Assembly (NCBI RefSeq): GCF_025465275.1
Contig: NZ_JAODNK010000012.1
Coordinates: forward strand, 18,850-82,849
Length of the DNA stretch: 64,000 nucleotides
Origin: Nocardia sp.
GTDB taxonomy: Bacteria > Actinomycetota > Actinomycetes > Mycobacteriales > Mycobacteriaceae
Reading direction: 5' to 3'
Notes under the pieces: generated by a model
Databases searched by the model: none
Told to the model about the DNA's origin: nothing
The model's input: the letters and a program-made list of their open reading frames with translations, nothing else
Position numbers and translations under genes: made by a program
In this document: positions 21,057 through 30,858 of the stretch, piece by piece
Layout of the letters: the number at the start of each line of letters is the position of its first letter
Numbering within the stretch: the first letter of the stretch is position 1

Positions 21057-22061
21057 ATGCCGAGCTTGGACAAACCGGATTCGCACACAGCGGAAGTGCG
21101 CAGCGCAGGGAGCGATCCGGCGGTTTATGTCGAAGACATCCGCAAGTCGTTCGGCGAGGTGCACGCGCTGCAGGGCATCAGCTTCACCGCCGCCCGCGGC
21201 CAGGTGCTCGGCATCCTCGGCCCCAACGGCGCCGGTAAGACCACCGCGGTGAAGATCCTTTCCACCCTGCTGCGTCCCGACTCCGGCATCGCCCGGGTCG
21301 CAGGACACGATGTGCGCAAAGATCCCGCCGCCGTCCGCCGGTCCATCATGATGACCGGTCAGTACGCCGCCCTTGACGAAAATCTTTCCGGACGCGAGAA
21401 CCTCGAACTGTTCGGCAGGCTCATGGGCCTGCCCCGCAAGGCCGCCCGGCAGCGTGCCGACAGCCTGCTCGAGGAGTTCGACCTCACCAACGCCGGCCGG
21501 CGTGCCGTCCGGCACTACTCCGGCGGTATGCGCCGCCGGGTCGACATCGCCTGCGGACTCGTGGTGCGACCGGAAGTGGTGTTCCTCGACGAGCCCACCA
21601 CCGGACTCGATCCGCGCAGCCGCCAGGGTGTGTGGGATCTGGTCAACGCGCTCAAGACACAGGGCATCACCGTCCTGCTGACCACGCAGTACCTCGAAGA
21701 GGCCGACGTGCTCAGCGACAACATCATCGTCATCGACAAGGGCACCGTGATCGCCGAGGGCACCGCGGACGCGCTCAAGCAGAAGACCGGCGGCAGCTAC
21801 TGCGAGGTCGTACCGCTGGATCCGACCCATCTGGCCGCGGCCGCGGACGCTCTGGGCGATCTTGTACCCGAGGCGACGCGAACCGAAATCGGTAGTGGCG
21901 ATCGGCTTTCGATTCCCGCGCCGGACGGGGCCGCGACCCTTTCCGAGGCGCTGCGCCGACTCGACAGCGCCGGAATCGAACTCGCGGACATCGGGCTGCG
22001 GCGGCCCTCGCTCGACGATGTGTTCCTCTCACTCACCGGACACTCGGGCGGCATCCAATGA
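21057..22061 (+). CDS. ABC transporter ATPase, DrrA (daunorubicin/PDIM exporter) family
   Basis: A 334-residue soluble ATPase. Walker A is GPNGAGKTT, the Q-loop region is MMTGQYAALDENLSGRENL, the signature is HYSGGMRRRVDIA, Walker B is VVFLDEPTTGLDPRSR, and the C-terminal extension of about 80 residues is typical of DrrA. It powers the two permeases that follow, with ATGA coupling (22058). I chose ATG at 21057 because GGAG lies 5 bases upstream; a TTG at 21054 is also in frame. In mycobacteria the DrrABC set exports lipids (PDIM) or drugs. The substrate here is unknown; a lipid or natural product is possible. Confidence 0.92.
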   Translation: MPSLDKPDSHTAEVRSAGSDPAVYVEDIRKSFGEVHALQGISFTAARGQVLGILGPNGAGKTTAVKILSTLLRPDSGIARVAGHDVRKDPAAVRRSIMMTGQYAALDENLSGRENLELFGRLMGLPRKAARQRADSLLEEFDLTNAGRRAVRHYSGGMRRRVDIACGLVVRPEVVFLDEPTTGLDPRSRQGVWDLVNALKTQGITVLLTTQYLEEADVLSDNIIVIDKGTVIAEGTADALKQKTGGSYCEVVPLDPTHLAAAADALGDLVPEATRTEIGSGDRLSIPAPDGAATLSEALRRLDSAGIELADIGLRRPSLDDVFLSLTGHSGGIQ

Positions 22062-22873
22062 GCGCGCCGGCCGCCGCCGAGGTCCGCACCGATCTGTTCG
22101 CCGGGCTGCCGGTGGCCAAACCGAACAACTTCGGGCAGTGGCGGGCACTCACCGGCCGCATCCTCTGGGTGATGGCCACCAAGGGCGAGCTCGCCTTCGC
22201 GGCGGTCACACCGCTGGTCCTCACCCTCGGCTTCTACCTGCCGCTCAAATACGTCATGCAGTTCCGCGGCATCGATTACGCGCAGTTCGTTATGCCGATC
22301 ATCGTGCTGCAGACCATGTCCGTCACCATGATGTCGAATGCGCAGATGGCCGCGTTCGAAGCGCTGACCGGATTCAACACCCGGTTGCAGACCATGCCGG
22401 TCGGCAAGATGGTGCCGCTGCTGTCGCGCTTGAGCGCCGGCCTGGTGCGGTCGATCGTCTCGCTGGCCGCGGCCATCGGCTGGGGCCACATGATCGGCTT
22501 CCGATTCGTGGCGGGCTGGGGGCAGACGGTGCTGTTCTGCCTGTTCTCGCTCGCGGTCGGCACGGTGCTGGCCATCGGCGCGGACGCGCTCGGATCGCTC
22601 ACCAAGAGTCCCGAATCGCTGAGCCAGGCCTTGACACTGCCGACGCTGATCTTCGGCATGCTCTCCTGCGGGTTCGTGCCCGAATCCGGCTTCCCGGTGT
22701 GGGCTCGGCCCTTCGTGCGCAATCAGCCCATCTCCCAGTTCTCCTTCGCGCTGCGGGATATGGCCGCGCACGGGGTGACCTGGCAGGTGTTCTGGGTGCC
22801 GATGGTGTGGCTGATCGGCGCCGCGGTGTTCTTCCTGCCGGCGGCGGTCTGGGCGAGTATGAGGCGGTCATGA
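22058..22873 (+). CDS. ABC-2 type permease (DrrB-like)
   Basis: A 271-residue integral membrane protein with six hydrophobic segments of the ABC-2 family (for example VTPLVLTLGFYLPLKYVMQ and the C-terminal VFWVPMVWLIGAAVFFLPAAVW). The start ATG at 22058 overlaps the ATPase stop (ATGA). The last codons overlap the next permease (ATGA at 22870). It is one half of the transmembrane channel of the exporter. Confidence 0.9.
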   Translation: MSAPAAAEVRTDLFAGLPVAKPNNFGQWRALTGRILWVMATKGELAFAAVTPLVLTLGFYLPLKYVMQFRGIDYAQFVMPIIVLQTMSVTMMSNAQMAAFEALTGFNTRLQTMPVGKMVPLLSRLSAGLVRSIVSLAAAIGWGHMIGFRFVAGWGQTVLFCLFSLAVGTVLAIGADALGSLTKSPESLSQALTLPTLIFGMLSCGFVPESGFPVWARPFVRNQPISQFSFALRDMAAHGVTWQVFWVPMVWLIGAAVFFLPAAVWASMRRS

Positions 22874-23760
22874 GTTCTGTTGTCGAAGCCCAGTCCGTCG
22901 GGGGCGATACCGAAACCGCAGTATCCGATAAGGACGCGTGGGCAGGGCATCAGCCGCTGCCGCGGGTCCGGCAGCGGTCCGAGCGGACCCTGTCGATCTG
23001 GCTGGAGCAGAGCTTCATCCAGTGCAAGCGACTGTTGATCGGCTGGGCGCGCGACCCCGCCACCACCATTCAGACCATCGCCTATCCGGCGGCCACCCTG
23101 ATCATGTTCCGTGTGGTGCTTGGTGATTCGATCACCTCCGCCACCGGTGCGCCCAGCATCTACGGCACGGTGCCGATGGTCATGCTGGTCGCGGCCATGG
23201 CGGGCTCGGTGGTCTCGGCGCTCGGCTTCAAGGTCGAGAAGGCGACCGGACTGCTCGGCCGGTTCTGGACCATGCCCGTGCATCGCGCCGCCGGACTCAC
23301 CGGGCGCCTGCTGGCCGAGGCGATCCGCGTGCTGCTCACCTCGCTGATCGTGCTCGTGGTGGGCGTCTGCCTGGGCTTCCGATTCTGGAACGGCGGGCCC
23401 GCAGCCATTGCCATGCTTGCGCTTCCGATCATTTTCGGCATCGGATTCGCGGTGCTGGTGACGGCGCTCGCCACCATCACCGAGGGCATCATGCTGGTGC
23501 AGGTCATCGGTGTCATCAATAGCCTGCTCATGTTCTTCAACTCCGGTTTCGTGCCGGTCTTCGCGTACCCCACGTGGTTGCAGACGACCGTCCAGAACCA
23601 GCCCATGAGTACGGCCATCGATGCCATGCGCGGGCTCTCCTTCGAAGGGCCGATCGCGGTGCCGTTGATGAAGACCGTCGCGTGGGCGGTCGGCATGGTG
23701 GTGGTGTTCGGTTATCCGGCGATTCGCGGCTACCGCAGGGCGGCCGAAACCGGCGCCTGA
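22870..23760 (+). CDS. ABC-2 type permease (DrrC-like)
   Basis: A 296-residue second ABC-2 permease. A cytoplasmic N-terminal tail of about 60 residues is followed by six hydrophobic segments, including IQTIAYPAATLIMFRVVLG and the conserved ABC-2 loop MSTAIDAMRGLSFEGP. The start ATG at 22870 overlaps the previous stop. It pairs with the DrrB-like permease and the ATPase in one three-gene operon that ends at a hairpin 12 bp downstream. Confidence 0.9.
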   Translation: MSSVVEAQSVGGDTETAVSDKDAWAGHQPLPRVRQRSERTLSIWLEQSFIQCKRLLIGWARDPATTIQTIAYPAATLIMFRVVLGDSITSATGAPSIYGTVPMVMLVAAMAGSVVSALGFKVEKATGLLGRFWTMPVHRAAGLTGRLLAEAIRVLLTSLIVLVVGVCLGFRFWNGGPAAIAMLALPIIFGIGFAVLVTALATITEGIMLVQVIGVINSLLMFFNSGFVPVFAYPTWLQTTVQNQPMSTAIDAMRGLSFEGPIAVPLMKTVAWAVGMVVVFGYPAIRGYRRAAETGA

Positions 23761-23772
23761 TCTGTTGCCTCG

Positions 23773-23808
23773 GCGGGGCGGTATCCGGTACTCCGGGTAC
23801 CGCCCCGC
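23773..23808 (+). terminator. Terminator of the drrABC-like operon
   Basis: A 16-bp stem with one wobble pair (GCGGGGCGGTATCCGG / CCGGGTACCGCCCCGC) and a 4-base loop (tact) lies directly after the last permease. There is no T-run. Confidence 0.7.
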
Positions 23809-23916
23809 TGTGTTGCCTGGGGGTAGCTCTCCACGAAAATGCGTCCCGCATGCGAGTTTTGGGTGTTATGCGGAGCCGCAGTCAGGGTGTGGTGTGCGTC
23901 ACGCTAGGGTGTGCGC

Positions 23917-24945
23917 ATGGCTTACCTGGTTACCGGGGCAACTGGGTTCATCGGGCGGTTTCTGATTCCCGAACTTCTCAAACGCGGCGAAGACGTTCAT
24001 GTGCTCGTACGCCCCGGCGAAGACTCGATACTGCGCTTCAACCGCTGCCTGCGCGCCTGGGATGCCGGGGATCGGGTGCGACCGGTGCGCGGCGACCTGA
24101 GCGCGCCCGGAGTCGGCATCGAACCGAGCTGGATTGCCGCGCACCGGGGTTCGATCGAGCACGTGTTCCACCTGGCCGGCGGACTGGACTCCGTCGTGCC
24201 CGGCGGCGGCACCCGGCGCGTCGCCGAACTGGCCGGGCAGCTGGAAGCCGGGCTGCTGCATCATGTTTCGACGGTGCGGGTCGCGGGCGGCTGGGACGGG
24301 CTCTTCACCGAGGACATGTTCGATATCGGGCAGCCGCTGCCCGCGCCCTACCAGCGCGCCATGCTCGACGCCGAACTCGCCGTGCGCGACCAGGACAGGG
24401 TGCCGTGGCGGATCTATCGGCCGTCCATTGTCATCGGGCATTCACGCACCGGCGAAATCGACCGGATCGACGGGCCGTACTACTTCTTCCGGTTGCTGCG
24501 CATGGCCGCACAACTCCCGCGCATCCTGCCGGTGGTTTCGCCGAAACTGGGCGATACCAATATGGTTCCGGTCGATTTCGTGGCGCGGGCGCTCGACCAC
24601 ATCGCGCACCGGCCCGGGGGCGGCGGCAACACCTATCATCTGGTGGATCCGCGCGAACAGAGTGTCGCCGACGTCTTCAACCTCTTCGCCGACGAGGCCG
24701 GGGCGCCGCATCTGGTGGAGGTCATGCCCAAGCAGACCCTCGATATGACGCTGCGGGTACCCGGCATGGGGTGGATGCTGCGGCAGGTCGGTGTGCCCAT
24801 GGATGTGATCGCGCACAGCGAGATCAGCTGCCGGTTCGACTCCCGGCATACCGCTGCCGCGCTCGCCGGGACCGATATCAAGGTGCCGCCGCTGGCGGGG
24901 TACGGGTCGGTGATCTGGAAGTACTGGATCGAGAACTGGGTCTGA
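23917..24945 (+). CDS. Extended SDR / thioester-reductase-like NAD(P)-binding protein
   Basis: A 342-residue Rossmann protein: YLVTGATGFIGRFLIPELL gives the TGxxGxxG nucleotide site of extended SDRs. HHVSTVRVAGG holds the usual Ser (118). YQRAMLDAE holds the Tyr (145), but the catalytic Lys at Tyr+4 is Met149. It resembles the NAD_binding_4 domains of acyl reductases and mycobacterial epimerase-like proteins. Without the Lys it may be a weak or non-catalytic binder. The start ATG at 23917 has AGGG 7 bases upstream; a GTG at 23911 is too close to that site. The gene seems monocistronic and convergent with the next one. Confidence 0.8.
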   Translation: MAYLVTGATGFIGRFLIPELLKRGEDVHVLVRPGEDSILRFNRCLRAWDAGDRVRPVRGDLSAPGVGIEPSWIAAHRGSIEHVFHLAGGLDSVVPGGGTRRVAELAGQLEAGLLHHVSTVRVAGGWDGLFTEDMFDIGQPLPAPYQRAMLDAELAVRDQDRVPWRIYRPSIVIGHSRTGEIDRIDGPYYFFRLLRMAAQLPRILPVVSPKLGDTNMVPVDFVARALDHIAHRPGGGGNTYHLVDPREQSVADVFNLFADEAGAPHLVEVMPKQTLDMTLRVPGMGWMLRQVGVPMDVIAHSEISCRFDSRHTAAALAGTDIKVPPLAGYGSVIWKYWIENWV

Positions 24946-24973
24946 GCCTCGGAGCCTCAGGCCGGGTCTGATC

Positions 24974-26185
24974 TCAAGACGTGGCGGTGCCCTCGGGTGC
25001 CGCCGGAGAGTTCCGCGGCTCCGGCTGTCCGTAATCCCAACCCACCCAGCGGTTTCGATTCGTCCAGCCGACCAGGTCGTAGCGCCAGCGGAAGGGCCAG
25101 GTGCGGGCCACGGTCAGGAAAAGACCCGCGCCGAGCGCGGCGAAATCATCGTGCGCGGAGAGCAGCGCTCGCTGCTGCCGCGGGGAACCGGTGAAGAACG
25201 CCTCGAACATGGAGACGGCCTGGGGTGTGGTGAGTCGCCCCAATCCGTACACACCGCGCATCCGCATCCAGTACACCAGTCGCGCCTGCCACGGCCACAG
25301 CGCTTCGACCGGATCGTCGCCGCGCTGCAGGGCCGCGAGCGCGATGTCCACCTGCGAGAGCGAGTCGGCCACGCAGTAGCCGGTGATGGGATGCATCTGC
25401 CCGCCGCGCGAGCCGAACGGAATCACCTGTCCGCGACCGGTTTTCGGCGGCATATTGTCGAGCGGGTAGTGCGCGGCCTCGCTCGGTTCGTCACCGCGTA
25501 GTCGAATACCGTGTGCCGCAAGCCGATTCAGTGTCCGGCGGCGTAGCTCGTGCTGCGGCATGCCACCCCGCAACCCCAGGCTGGTCTCCTCGAAGATGAC
25601 CGTCCCGTCGCCCAGCGGCACCGCGTACAGGAACGACGGCGGCTCGCCGGTGCCCGCGCCGTTCTCGTTCCGCCAGTCCAGCAGCAAACCTTCGCCCGGA
25701 GTGACCATGGGTGCGGCGACGTCCTCGTCCACGAAAATGCCGTGCGCACTGGCGGTCCGGCGCTGCCCCGGCGACGCCTGCCCCCGGGTATCGAAAACCG
25801 TGGCGGCCCGCACCTCGGTGCCATCGGCCAACTCCACCCGATGCGCCTGCACCACCCGGGCCCGCCCGGTGATCACGGTGGCGTCATCCAGCGGCAGCGC
25901 ATCCCGCAACCCCTGCTTCGACAGCACGCAGTACGGCCGCGCAATCCGATGCTCGCTCTCGGTCCACACCACCGGCGCCTCGATCCGGCTGGCAATCACG
26001 CTGCGCGGCAACCACTCCGGCAACTCATCGATCCAGCACGAATATGTAGGCCCCCACAACCGCTCCGGCCGCGGATCCACCGCGACCACCCGCAACCCCG
26101 CCACCACAGCCCGATGCGCCAGCGCCCGCCCCGTAGGCCCGAGCCCCACCACACAAACATCGGCAGCCCCGCTGACCTCACTCAT
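24974..26185 (-). CDS. Lycopene cyclase-family FAD protein (CrtY/CrtL-like)
   Basis: About 403 residues. The N-terminal VCVVGLGPTGRALAHRAV is the FAD-binding GxGxxG fold. Then come WGPTYSCWIDELPEWL, SLLF-type cyclase features such as FLYAVPLGDGTVIFEETSL, and PFGSRGGQMHPITGYCVADSL, the C-terminal FAD signature of the lycopene cyclase family. These enzymes close beta or epsilon rings on lycopene in carotenoid synthesis. No other carotenoid gene is next to it, so it may act with a remote crt cluster or on another isoprenoid. I chose ATG 26185 (MSEVSG); a longer in-frame version to 26221 adds a non-conserved tail. Confidence 0.78.
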   Translation of the reverse strand: MSEVSGAADVCVVGLGPTGRALAHRAVVAGLRVVAVDPRPERLWGPTYSCWIDELPEWLPRSVIASRIEAPVVWTESEHRIARPYCVLSKQGLRDALPLDDATVITGRARVVQAHRVELADGTEVRAATVFDTRGQASPGQRRTASAHGIFVDEDVAAPMVTPGEGLLLDWRNENGAGTGEPPSFLYAVPLGDGTVIFEETSLGLRGGMPQHELRRRTLNRLAAHGIRLRGDEPSEAAHYPLDNMPPKTGRGQVIPFGSRGGQMHPITGYCVADSLSQVDIALAALQRGDDPVEALWPWQARLVYWMRMRGVYGLGRLTTPQAVSMFEAFFTGSPRQQRALLSAHDDFAALGAGLFLTVARTWPFRWRYDLVGWTNRNRWVGWDYGQPEPRNSPAAPEGTATS

Positions 26186-26251
26186 ACCCGCATTCAAACA
26201 GCCCCACCCCACCCCCGCCACCCTCCCACCCCGGATAGCGGGGGCTGGGTG

Positions 26252-26728
26252 CTACTTGGGGGTGATCCAGGTGGTGATGTCGGCGTGGACCACTTCGAGG
26301 CCGGACTTGTCGTAGATCGAGACCGGGACTATGAGGTTTTGGCCCTCGGTGATGGCTGGGAAGTCCGGCAGCTCAGGGAGTTTGGCCACGGCGCGGAGGC
26401 TGGAGTTGGCCTTGGCCAGGTATTGGACGTTCATGGCCTTGGGGATCCAGCGGTGGGTGTCGGGGACGGTGGCCTCCGACAGCATGCCCATGGCCACCTC
26501 GGCGAGGTTGCAGGCGGCGATGGCGTGGAAGGTGCCCAGGTGATTGTGGATGCCGAACCACTTGGGGGCGGTCACCTCGCACAGGCCGGGCTCGAGGCGT
26601 ACGACGTTCGGCAGCACGGTGCCGAAGTAGGGGACGCGCGCGACCATGCCGAGGGAGAACAGGGTGTGGCCGAGGCGATTGTCCGGCAGTTTCTTCCAGC
26701 CGCGGTAGGTGGCGGTCTCTTTCGTCAT
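26252..26728 (-). CDS. DUF4442 hotdog-fold protein (putative thioesterase)
   Basis: A 158-residue protein matching the DUF4442 branch of the hotdog superfamily: GHTLFSLGMVARVPYFGTV, KWFGIHNHLGTFHAIAACNLAEVAMGML and the C-terminal VPVSIYDKSGLEVVHADITTWITPK. The HNHLGTFHA segment lies where PaaI-type thioesterases bind the thioester. Specific substrates are unknown. A 6+4+6 palindrome lies 10 bp upstream of the start and is a likely operator. Confidence 0.8.
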   Translation of the reverse strand: MTKETATYRGWKKLPDNRLGHTLFSLGMVARVPYFGTVLPNVVRLEPGLCEVTAPKWFGIHNHLGTFHAIAACNLAEVAMGMLSEATVPDTHRWIPKAMNVQYLAKANSSLRAVAKLPELPDFPAITEGQNLIVPVSIYDKSGLEVVHADITTWITPK

Positions 26729-26737
26729 GCCGCGTAT

Positions 26738-26753
26738 CTTACTCAGAAGTAAG
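26738..26753. promoter_or_regulatory. Palindromic operator candidate (TetR-like site)
   Basis: CTTACTCAGAAGTAAG has 6-bp arms around a 4-base centre. It sits 10 bp upstream of the hotdog gene start and about 110 bp upstream of the divergent secreted-protein gene. The spaced TTACT/AGTAA form is typical of TetR-family operators. The regulator is not identified. Confidence 0.5.
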
Positions 26754-26862
26754 TTCTGTGGAAGACCGGCTGTTCTAAAGTGTCGCCACTATCGCGTTTA
26801 TCGCGAAGCTGGGCGCCGATGCCAGTTCATCGGCACGTCGGGTGAATGGAGCTCTACACATC

Positions 26863-27255
26863 ATGCGAATCAGGACCGCTGTCGCCTCGCTCGGAATCGC
26901 TCTGGCGGGCGCGGGTGTCATGTCTACGGTCGGGGCCGCATCGGCCTCCGCTGTCGTTCCCGAAATCGATCCGGGCCACGGGATCTACTTCGGTCTGGAT
27001 TTCGACCAGAACGAGACTGCCGCACTGGGCAACAGTGCGATCCCCGGCCTGCTCACTCAGTTCCTGCCCGCGGGCCGGACCGGCTATGTGGTGGACCAAG
27101 ACTCGGATCTGCCCCGGGTCGACGGCCGGCTCTACGCCACCCCGGGTGCGGTGATCAACGAGGCTGCGGCCCGTCAGGGTGAGGTCGCCATCGCGGTAAT
27201 GGACCCGGCCTTCATCAAGGGCTTCCAGTTCCTGATTGTCGAGCAACTGCCCTGA
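26863..27255 (+). CDS. Small secreted protein of unknown function
   Basis: A 130-residue protein: MRIRTAVASLGIALAGAG starts a clear Sec signal peptide ending near ASASA|VV (about residue 29). The mature part has no Cys and no motif that I recognise. It begins with PEIDPGHGIYFGLDFDQNE and ends with a hydrophobic KGFQFLIVEQL. ATG 26863 is chosen because it begins the signal peptide; an in-frame ATG at 26842 would add seven residues. A perfect terminator hairpin follows. Confidence 0.7.
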   Translation: MRIRTAVASLGIALAGAGVMSTVGAASASAVVPEIDPGHGIYFGLDFDQNETAALGNSAIPGLLTQFLPAGRTGYVVDQDSDLPRVDGRLYATPGAVINEAAARQGEVAIAVMDPAFIKGFQFLIVEQLP

Positions 27256-27260
27256 TCTAT

Positions 27261-27290
27261 GTACGGCGGGTGTGGCTGCGCCCGCCGTAC
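27261..27290 (+). terminator. Terminator after the small secreted protein gene
   Basis: A perfect 10-bp stem (GTACGGCGGG / CCCGCCGTAC) with a 10-base loop lies 5 bp after the stop codon. Confidence 0.75.
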
Positions 27291-27742
27291 TGTCCGGTTC
27301 CTCCGGAAACAGCGGGGGTGACCCGTGCCATCTGCGGGAACGGGGGAGGGGGCGATTTGAAGTCACCCATAGCCCTGGTGCATACTATTCAGGTTGCCCG
27401 GACCGGGTTGTGTCTTTCTTCGGAATAGATGCAGGTGGTGGCGGGTGAGAAGGACACTCTTGCACCCCGCTGATTACAGCGGCGGTGCGTCCGGGACAAA
27501 GTTTCTTCCGGCCAAGTGGGATTCGATTCCAGGGCCGAAGAATGAGCGGATGGGCGACACGCCCGACCGCGTGGACCGGAAGAACCATGACAGATGAACA
27601 GCGGCGATGGATCGGGCCCACACGTGGCCTCGGTCGTGTGGTGGCTGATGCGTCTTCGTGTGTTCGGACTGTGCAAATGAGGGTGCTTCGGCAGCGAAAG
27701 CTGCTGGGGCACAAACGTTAAGCGGAGAAAAGGACACTCAGC
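27291..27742 (+). other. Leader region upstream of the S10 ribosomal operon
   Basis: About 450 bp without a convincing gene. It must contain the S10 operon promoter and a long 5' leader. A possible promoter lies at 27357-27388. Several short open frames are present but none has coding character or a good ribosome binding site. AAAAGGACA at 27728-27736 precedes the GTG of rpsJ. I see no obvious L4-type attenuator fold by eye. Confidence 0.45.
27357..27388 (+). promoter_or_regulatory. Possible promoter of the S10 operon
   Basis: TTGAAG (27357-27362) and TACTAT (27383-27388) resemble -35 and -10 elements, but the 20-bp spacing is longer than ideal. The position, about 350 bp before rpsJ, would imply a long leader. 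Confidence 0.3.
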
Positions 27743-28048
27743 GTGGCGGGACAGAAGATCCGCATCAGGCTCAAGGCCTACGACCATGAGGCGATCGACG
27801 CGTCTGCGCGCAAGATCGTCGAGACGGTGACCCGCACGGGCGCTCGTGTCGTTGGCCCGGTGCCGTTGCCCACCGAAAAGAACGTGTACTGCGTCATCCG
27901 TTCGCCGCACAAGTACAAAGACTCGCGCGAGCACTTCGAGATGCGTACTCACAAGCGGCTGATTGACATCCTCGACCCCACGCCGAAGACGGTCGACGCG
28001 CTTATGCGCATCGATCTTCCGGCCAGTGTCGACGTCAACATTCAGTGA
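27743..28048 (+). CDS. rpsJ: 30S ribosomal protein S10
   Basis: A 101-residue S10 of standard length: [28 protein letters not shown] and the loop [37 protein letters not shown] are diagnostic. It is part of the 30S head and also of NusA/NusG antitermination complexes. The start is GTG at 27743 with AAAGGACA upstream. First gene of the 11-gene S10 operon. Confidence 0.98.
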   Translation: MAGQKIRIRLKAYDHEAIDASARKIVETVTRTGARVVGPVPLPTEKNVYCVIRSPHKYKDSREHFEMRTHKRLIDILDPTPKTVDALMRIDLPASVDVNIQ

Positions 28049-28062
28049 CGGGGATTCCAGAT

Positions 28063-28728
28063 ATGACTGACAACAAGAGCAGGCCGGCTGCCGGCATCCT
28101 GGGAACCAAGCTCGGCATGACCCAGGTCTTCGACGAGAAGAACCGCGTTGTTCCGGTGACCGTCGTCAAGGCCGGTCCGAACGTCGTGACCCAGATCCGC
28201 ACCGCTGAGCGCGATGGCTACGCAGCCATCCAGATCGCTTACGGCGCCATCGACCCGCGCAAGGTGAACAAGCCGGTTTCCGGCCAGTTCTCCAAGGCCG
28301 GTGTCACCCCTCGCCGCCACATCACGGAGATCCGCGTCGCTGACGTCGCCTCCTTCGAGGTCGGCCAGGAAATCGGCGCGGAGGCCTTCGCAGAAGGCAG
28401 CTTCGTCGACGTGACGGGCACCTCCAAGGGCAAGGGCTTCGCCGGCACCATGAAGCGTCACGGCTTCAAGGGCCAGGGCGCCTCCCACGGTGCGCAGGCT
28501 GTGCACCGTCGTCCGGGTTCCATCGGTGGTTGCTCCACCCCGGGCCGCGTGTTCAAGGGCATGCGTATGTCCGGCCGGATGGGTAACGACCGCGTCACCA
28601 CGCAGAACCTCACGGTCCACAAGGTGGATGCCGAGAACGGTCTGCTGCTGATCAAGGGTGCGATCCCGGGCCGTCGCGGCCACGTCGTGATCGTCAAGAG
28701 TGCAGTGAAGGGTGGTGCCCGGGCATGA
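28063..28728 (+). CDS. rplC: 50S ribosomal protein L3
   Basis: A 221-residue L3 with [15 protein letters not shown] near the N-terminus and [19 protein letters not shown] followed by [16 protein letters not shown], the loop that reaches the peptidyl-transferase centre. ATG 28063 fits other actinobacterial L3 starts; the upstream GTG at 28045 overlaps the rpsJ stop. The stop overlaps the rplD start (ATGA). Confidence 0.97.
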   Translation: MTDNKSRPAAGILGTKLGMTQVFDEKNRVVPVTVVKAGPNVVTQIRTAERDGYAAIQIAYGAIDPRKVNKPVSGQFSKAGVTPRRHITEIRVADVASFEVGQEIGAEAFAEGSFVDVTGTSKGKGFAGTMKRHGFKGQGASHGAQAVHRRPGSIGGCSTPGRVFKGMRMSGRMGNDRVTTQNLTVHKVDAENGLLLIKGAIPGRRGHVVIVKSAVKGGARA

Positions 28729-29396
28729 GCACCGAGACCAAGACCAACCTGACGCTCCCGGTCAAGGCCGCGGGCGGTAAGACTGAAGGCACCGTCGAGC
28801 TCCCCGCGGAGATCTTCGACGTGACCGCCAATATCGCGCTGATGCACCAGGTTGTCGTGGCCCAGCAGGCCGCGGCACGCCAGGGCACGCACTCGACCAA
28901 GACCCGCGGTGAAGTCCGCGGTGGTGGTCGTAAGCCGTACCGGCAGAAGGGCACCGGCCGCGCCCGTCAGGGTTCGACCCGTGCGCCGCAGTTCGTCGGC
29001 GGTGGCGTTGTCCACGGCCCGCAGCCGCGCGATTACACCCAGCGCCTGCCCAAGAAGATGAAGGTCGCCGCTCTGCGTGGCGCCCTCTCCGACCGGGCCC
29101 GCAACGAGCGCATCCACGTGATCACCGAACTGGTCCCGGGTCAGACCCCGTCGACCAAGATCGCCAAGAACTTCCTTGCCGAGCTTTCGACTCGCAAGCA
29201 GCTCCTGGTCGTCGTCGGTCGCGAGGACATCGCCACGTGGAAGAGCGTTGCGAACCTGGAGAACGTGCACCCGATCGCTCCCGATCAGCTGAACACCTAC
29301 GACGTGCTGAAGGCCGATGAGGTCATCTTCTCCGTCGAGGCGCTCAATGCCTTCGTGCACGGCCCTGCCGAAGCTGCACAGGAGGAGAGCAAGTGA
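28725..29396 (+). CDS. rplD: 50S ribosomal protein L4
   Basis: A 223-residue L4. The extended internal loop [28 protein letters not shown] lines the exit tunnel, and this is the usual site of macrolide-affecting changes; it looks normal here. ATGA overlap with rplC upstream and GTGA overlap with rplW downstream indicate translational coupling. Confidence 0.97.
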   Translation: MSTETKTNLTLPVKAAGGKTEGTVELPAEIFDVTANIALMHQVVVAQQAAARQGTHSTKTRGEVRGGGRKPYRQKGTGRARQGSTRAPQFVGGGVVHGPQPRDYTQRLPKKMKVAALRGALSDRARNERIHVITELVPGQTPSTKIAKNFLAELSTRKQLLVVVGREDIATWKSVANLENVHPIAPDQLNTYDVLKADEVIFSVEALNAFVHGPAEAAQEESK

Positions 29397-29698
29397 CCAC
29401 GATCGCCGACCCCCGCGACATTTTGCTGGCGCCGGTCATCTCCGAGAAGTCCTACGGACTGATCGAAGAGGGTACCTACACCTTCATCGTGCACCCGGAC
29501 TCCAACAAGACGCAGATCAAGATCGCCGTCGAGAAGGTCTTCGGCGTCACGGTGACCAGCGTCAACACTGCTAACCGTCAGGGCAAGCGCAAGCGGACGA
29601 AGGCCGGTTACGGAAAGCGCAAGAACACCAAGCGCGCGCTCGTGACCCTCTCGGCCGACAGCAAGCCCATCGAGATCTTCGGAGGCCCGGTCGCGTAA
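29393..29698 (+). CDS. rplW: 50S ribosomal protein L23
   Basis: A 101-residue L23: [35 protein letters not shown] and the basic loop [23 protein letters not shown]23 sits at the tunnel exit and docks SRP and trigger factor. The start is GTG at 29393, overlapping the rplD stop. Confidence 0.97.
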   Translation: MTTIADPRDILLAPVISEKSYGLIEEGTYTFIVHPDSNKTQIKIAVEKVFGVTVTSVNTANRQGKRKRTKAGYGKRKNTKRALVTLSADSKPIEIFGGPVA

Positions 29699-29731
29699 GC
29701 GCCTGGGAATCCAGAAAGCAGAGAAGAACTC

Positions 29732-30562
<831 letters not shown>

Positions 30563-30576
30563 GGAGGAGGTTAAAG

Positions 30577-30858
30577 ATGCCACGCAGCCTCAAGAAGGGC
30601 CCGTTCGTAGACGATCACCTCCTCAAGAAGGTGGACGTTCAGAACGAGAAGGGCACGAAGCAGGTCATCAAGACCTGGTCGCGTCGTTCGACCATCATTC
30701 CCGATTTCATCGGGCACACGTTCTCGGTGCACGACGGCCGCAAGCACGTCCCGGTGTTCGTGTCGGACAACATGGTTGGGCACAAGCTCGGTGAGTTTGC
30801 GCCGACCAGGACGTTCCGTAGCCACGTCAAGGACGATCGGAAGAGCAAGCGGCGATGA
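30577..30858 (+). CDS. rpsS: 30S ribosomal protein S19
   Basis: A 93-residue S19: [18 protein letters not shown] and the C-terminal [19 protein letters not shown]. It is preceded by a very strong Shine-Dalgarno sequence (AAGGAGGAGG at 30561-30570) that overlaps the rplB stop. The stop overlaps the rplV start (ATGA). Confidence 0.98.
   Translation: MPRSLKKGPFVDDHLLKKVDVQNEKGTKQVIKTWSRRSTIIPDFIGHTFSVHDGRKHVPVFVSDNMVGHKLGEFAPTRTFRSHVKDDRKSKRR

Noticed and set aside
27485..27721. A small gene in the leader of the S10 operon
   Set aside because: The frame has no similarity, weak start context and Arg-rich composition; it is better explained as an untranslated leader.
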